Assembly (NCBI GenBank): GCA_040384665.1
Contig: JAZKIY010000012.1
Coordinates: 62,001 to 126,000, forward strand
Reading direction: 5' to 3'
Origin: PCRC01 sp040384665
GTDB taxonomy: Bacteria; Pseudomonadota; Gammaproteobacteria; Burkholderiales; Burkholderiaceae_C
DNA length: 64,000 nucleotides
This document shows, in pieces, positions 61,543 through 64,000 of the stretch. The position numbers were made by a program, and so were the translations under genes. Every line of letters starts with the position of its first letter. The first letter of the stretch is position 1. Under the pieces are notes generated by a model that searched no databases, was not told the DNA's origin, and saw only the letters and a list, made by a program, of their open reading frames with translations.

Positions 61543-64000
61543 ATGACACAGTTCGCCAAAGAAACCCTGCCCATCAGTCTTGAGGAGGAAATGCGGCGCA
61601 GTTACCTCGATTACGCGATGAGCGTGATCGTGGGCCGTGCCCTGCCGGACGCGCGGGATGGTTTGAAGCCGGTGCACCGCCGTGTGCTGTTCGCGATGCA
61701 CGAACTGAACAACGACTGGAACCGACCTTACAAAAAGTCGGCCCGCATTGTCGGCGACGTGATCGGCAAGTACCACCCGCACGGCGACCAATCGGTTTAC
61801 GACACCATCGTGCGGATGGCGCAGGATTTCTCCATGCGGCATTTGCTGGTGGACGGCCAGGGCAATTTCGGTTCGGTCGATGGTGACAACGCGGCCGCCA
61901 TGCGTTACACCGAAATCCGCCTGGCCAAGATCGCACACGAACTGCTGGGTGACCTGGACAAGGAAACCGTCGATTTCGGGCCCAACTACGACGGCAGTGA
62001 AAAAGAGCCGTTGGTCATGCCGGCACGTTTTCCCAACCTGCTGGTCAACGGCTCGGGCGGCATCGCGGTGGGCATGGCGACCAACATCCCGCCACACAAC
62101 CTGAACGAGGTGGTCGACGCCTGCCTGCATTTGCTGCGCAACCCCGAAGCATCAATCGACGAACTGATGGAGATCATTCCGGCACCCGACTTCCCCACCG
62201 CCGGCATCATCTACGGCATCAACGGCGTGAAGGACGGCTACCGCACCGGCCGTGGCCGCGTCATCATGCGCGCCAAGTGCCACTTCGAGGACATCGACCG
62301 CGGCCAGCGCCAGGCCATCATCGTCGACGAGCTGCCCTACCAGGTCAACAAGAAGACGCTGCAGGAGCGCATGGCCGAGCTGGTGCACGAGAAGAAGATT
62401 GAAGGCATCAGCCACATCCAGGACGAGTCCGACAAATCGGGTATGCGGCTGGTGATCGAACTCAAACGCGGCGAAGTGCCCGAGGTGGTGCTGAACAACC
62501 TCTACAAACAGACGCAGCTGCAAGACAGCTTCGGCGTAAACATGGTGGCGTTGATCGACGGCCAACCGCGCTTGTGCAACCTGAAAGACCTGCTGCAGGT
62601 GTTCCTGAAGCACCGCCGCGAAGTGGTGACACGCCGCACGGTGTTCACACTGCGCAAGGCGCGCGAACGCGGCCATGTGCTGGAAGGCCTGGCGGTGGCG
62701 CTGGCCAACATCGACGAGTTCATTGCCATCATCCGCAATGCGCCCACCCCCCCAGTCGCCAAAACCGAGCTGATGAACCGCCCTTGGGACAGCCAGCTGG
62801 TGCGCGAAATGCTGACCCGGACCCGCGCCGACGGCGGCGTGGTCAATGCCGACGACTACCGCCCTGACGGACTGGAGCGCGCCTTTGGCATGGGCAACGA
62901 CGGCCTGTACCGCCTGAGCGACACCCAGGCACAGGAAATCCTGCAGATGCGTTTGCAGCGCCTGACCGGGCTGGAGCAGGACAAAATTGTTGCCGAATAC
63001 AAAGAGGTGATGGCCGAGATCGACGACCTGCTCGACATCCTGGCACGGCCGGAACGCGTCTCCACCATCATTGGCGACGAGTTGAGCCACATCAAACAGG
63101 AGTTCGGCCAGACCAAGCTGGGCGCACGCCGCAGCGTGATCGAGCACAGCTCCTACGACCTCAGCACCGAAGACCTGATCACCCCCACCGACATGGTGGT
63201 GACGCTCAGCCACAGCGGCTACATCAAGAGCCAGCCGCTCAGCGAATACCGGGCGCAAAAGCGCGGCGGTCGCGGCAAGCAGGCCACCGCCACCAAGGAA
63301 GACGACTGGATCGACCAGCTGTTCATTGCGAACACGCACGACTACATCCTGTGTTTCTCCAACCGTGGCCGCCTGTACTGGCTCAAGGTCTGGGAAGCGC
63401 CCACGGGCTCCCGTGGTTCGCGCGGCCGCCCCATCGTCAACATGTTCCCGCTGGCCGAAGGCGAAAAGATCAACGTGGTCTTGCCACTCACCGGCCCCAA
63501 ACGCAGCTTCCCCGCCGACCAGTATGTGTTCATGTCGACCTCGATGGGGACAGTGAAGAAGACCTCGCTGGACGAGTTCAGCAACCCGCGCAAGGCGGGC
63601 ATCATCGCGGTTGACCTCGACGAAGGCGACTACCTGATTGGGGCCGCACTCACCGACGGCAAGCACGACGTGATGCTGTTCTCGGACGGCGGCAAGGCCG
63701 TGCGTTTTGACGAAAACGATGTGCGCCCCATGGGCCGCAACGCCCGCGGCGTGCGCGGCATGATGATCGAGGACGGCCAGAGCGTGATCGCCATGCTGGT
63801 GGCCGAAGACGAGCAGCAAAGCGTGCTGACCGCCACCCAGAACGGCTATGGCAAACGCACCAGCATCACCGAATACACACGGCACGGCCGCGGCACCAAA
63901 GGCATGATTGCGATCCAGCAATCCGAGCGCAACGGCAAGGTGGTGGCCGCCACGCTGGTGCATGCCGACGACGAGATCATGCTGATCACCGACAAGGGCG
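61543..64000 (+). CDS. gyrA: DNA gyrase subunit A (3' end beyond the window)
   Basis: The breakage-reunion subunit of gyrase; 819 codons are present and the frame is open to the window edge. It starts at ATG 61543 (MTQFAKETLP). The catalytic Tyr is in AAAMRYTEIR (Tyr122, E. coli numbering) and the gate region is YHPHGDQSVYDTIVRMAQ. Position 83, Ser in E. coli, is Gln here, and 84 is Ser; Asp87 is kept. The C-terminal beta-pinwheel begins near residue 525 and includes the GyrA box (QKRGGRG). Confidence 0.97.
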   Translation, partial: MTQFAKETLPISLEEEMRRSYLDYAMSVIVGRALPDARDGLKPVHRRVLFAMHELNNDWNRPYKKSARIVGDVIGKYHPHGDQSVYDTIVRMAQDFSMRHLLVDGQGNFGSVDGDNAAAMRYTEIRLAKIAHELLGDLDKETVDFGPNYDGSEKEPLVMPARFPNLLVNGSGGIAVGMATNIPPHNLNEVVDACLHLLRNPEASIDELMEIIPAPDFPTAGIIYGINGVKDGYRTGRGRVIMRAKCHFEDIDRGQRQAIIVDELPYQVNKKTLQERMAELVHEKKIEGISHIQDESDKSGMRLVIELKRGEVPEVVLNNLYKQTQLQDSFGVNMVALIDGQPRLCNLKDLLQVFLKHRREVVTRRTVFTLRKARERGHVLEGLAVALANIDEFIAIIRNAPTPPVAKTELMNRPWDSQLVREMLTRTRADGGVVNADDYRPDGLERAFGMGNDGLYRLSDTQAQEILQMRLQRLTGLEQDKIVAEYKEVMAEIDDLLDILARPERVSTIIGDELSHIKQEFGQTKLGARRSVIEHSSYDLSTEDLITPTDMVVTLSHSGYIKSQPLSEYRAQKRGGRGKQATATKEDDWIDQLFIANTHDYILCFSNRGRLYWLKVWEAPTGSRGSRGRPIVNMFPLAEGEKINVVLPLTGPKRSFPADQYVFMSTSMGTVKKTSLDEFSNPRKAGIIAVDLDEGDYLIGAALTDGKHDVMLFSDGGKAVRFDENDVRPMGRNARGVRGMMIEDGQSVIAMLVAEDEQQSVLTATQNGYGKRTSITEYTRHGRGTKGMIAIQQSERNGKVVAATLVHADDEIMLITDKG

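Noticed and set aside
62152..63963. Open frame of 603 codons antisense to gyrA
   Set aside because: It is a codon-bias shadow; the plus strand encodes GyrA with its catalytic Tyr and GyrA box.

Overview
The window looks like a chromosomal segment of a high-GC betaproteobacterium, most likely order Burkholderiales and family Comamonadaceae. The support is a TIGR04438-type small Trp-rich protein, a tripartite tricarboxylate (Bug) receptor next to a malonyl-CoA synthetase, a zapA-6S RNA pair, and a diverged 65-bp dispersed repeat of the kind common in comamonads. I cannot name the genus. No tRNA, rRNA, CRISPR array, phage or insertion sequence was seen.

Layout. 0.2-8.2 kb: a repeat-built surface protein, an ankyrin protein, two tiny secreted Cys-rich proteins beside a Tat-type MsrB, a class A penicillin-binding protein and a YciH/SUI1 protein. 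8.2-14.2 kb: an Old Yellow Enzyme, a PLP aminotransferase, a lipoprotein alkaline phosphatase, endonuclease III, a methyltransferase and UspA. 14.2-38.3 kb: about 24 kb of cobalamin genes, all on the minus strand, split by two cobalamin riboswitches. The first transcript unit is btuB-cobB-(cytosolic BtuF-like)-cobU-btuF-VOC-btuC-btuD. The second is exbB-like, DUF2149 (exbD-like), cobN-like, cobO, TonB receptor, PepSY protein, bluB, cbiB, cobD, cobQ, bioB, cobT. 38.3-45 kb: a ZapB-like protein, zapA, 6S RNA, a TauE permease, a malonate utilisation block, lgt and a LysR regulator. 45-64 kb: ilvD, cytochrome c, clpB, a molybdopterin block joined to a Thr/Ala block (alaA-hom-thrC-mobB-moeA-moaD-moaE), a peroxiredoxin, PIN-PhoH, an OmpA-family protein and the first 819 codons of gyrA.

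How the genes work together. The cobalamin block can import corrinoids (BtuB, BtuFCD), amidate and adenosylate them (CobB, CobO, CobQ), attach the aminopropanol arm (CobD, CbiB), activate the arm (CobU), and make and activate dimethylbenzimidazole (BluB, CobT). Corrin-ring genes, cobS and the soluble CobST chelatase partners are absent from the window. The most unusual part is the head of the second operon: a CobN-family protein with a signal peptide and a C-terminal membrane anchor, preceded by a private ExbB/ExbD-like pair and followed by a TonB receptor and a PepSY reductase-like protein. I propose a B12-repressed, proton-motive-force-coupled periplasmic metal-tetrapyrrole chelatase or dechelatase. 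Function and substrate are inference.

A second unusual feature is the 65-bp repeat, present in four copies. One copy is read in frame as part of cobU and another supplies the last codons of alaA.
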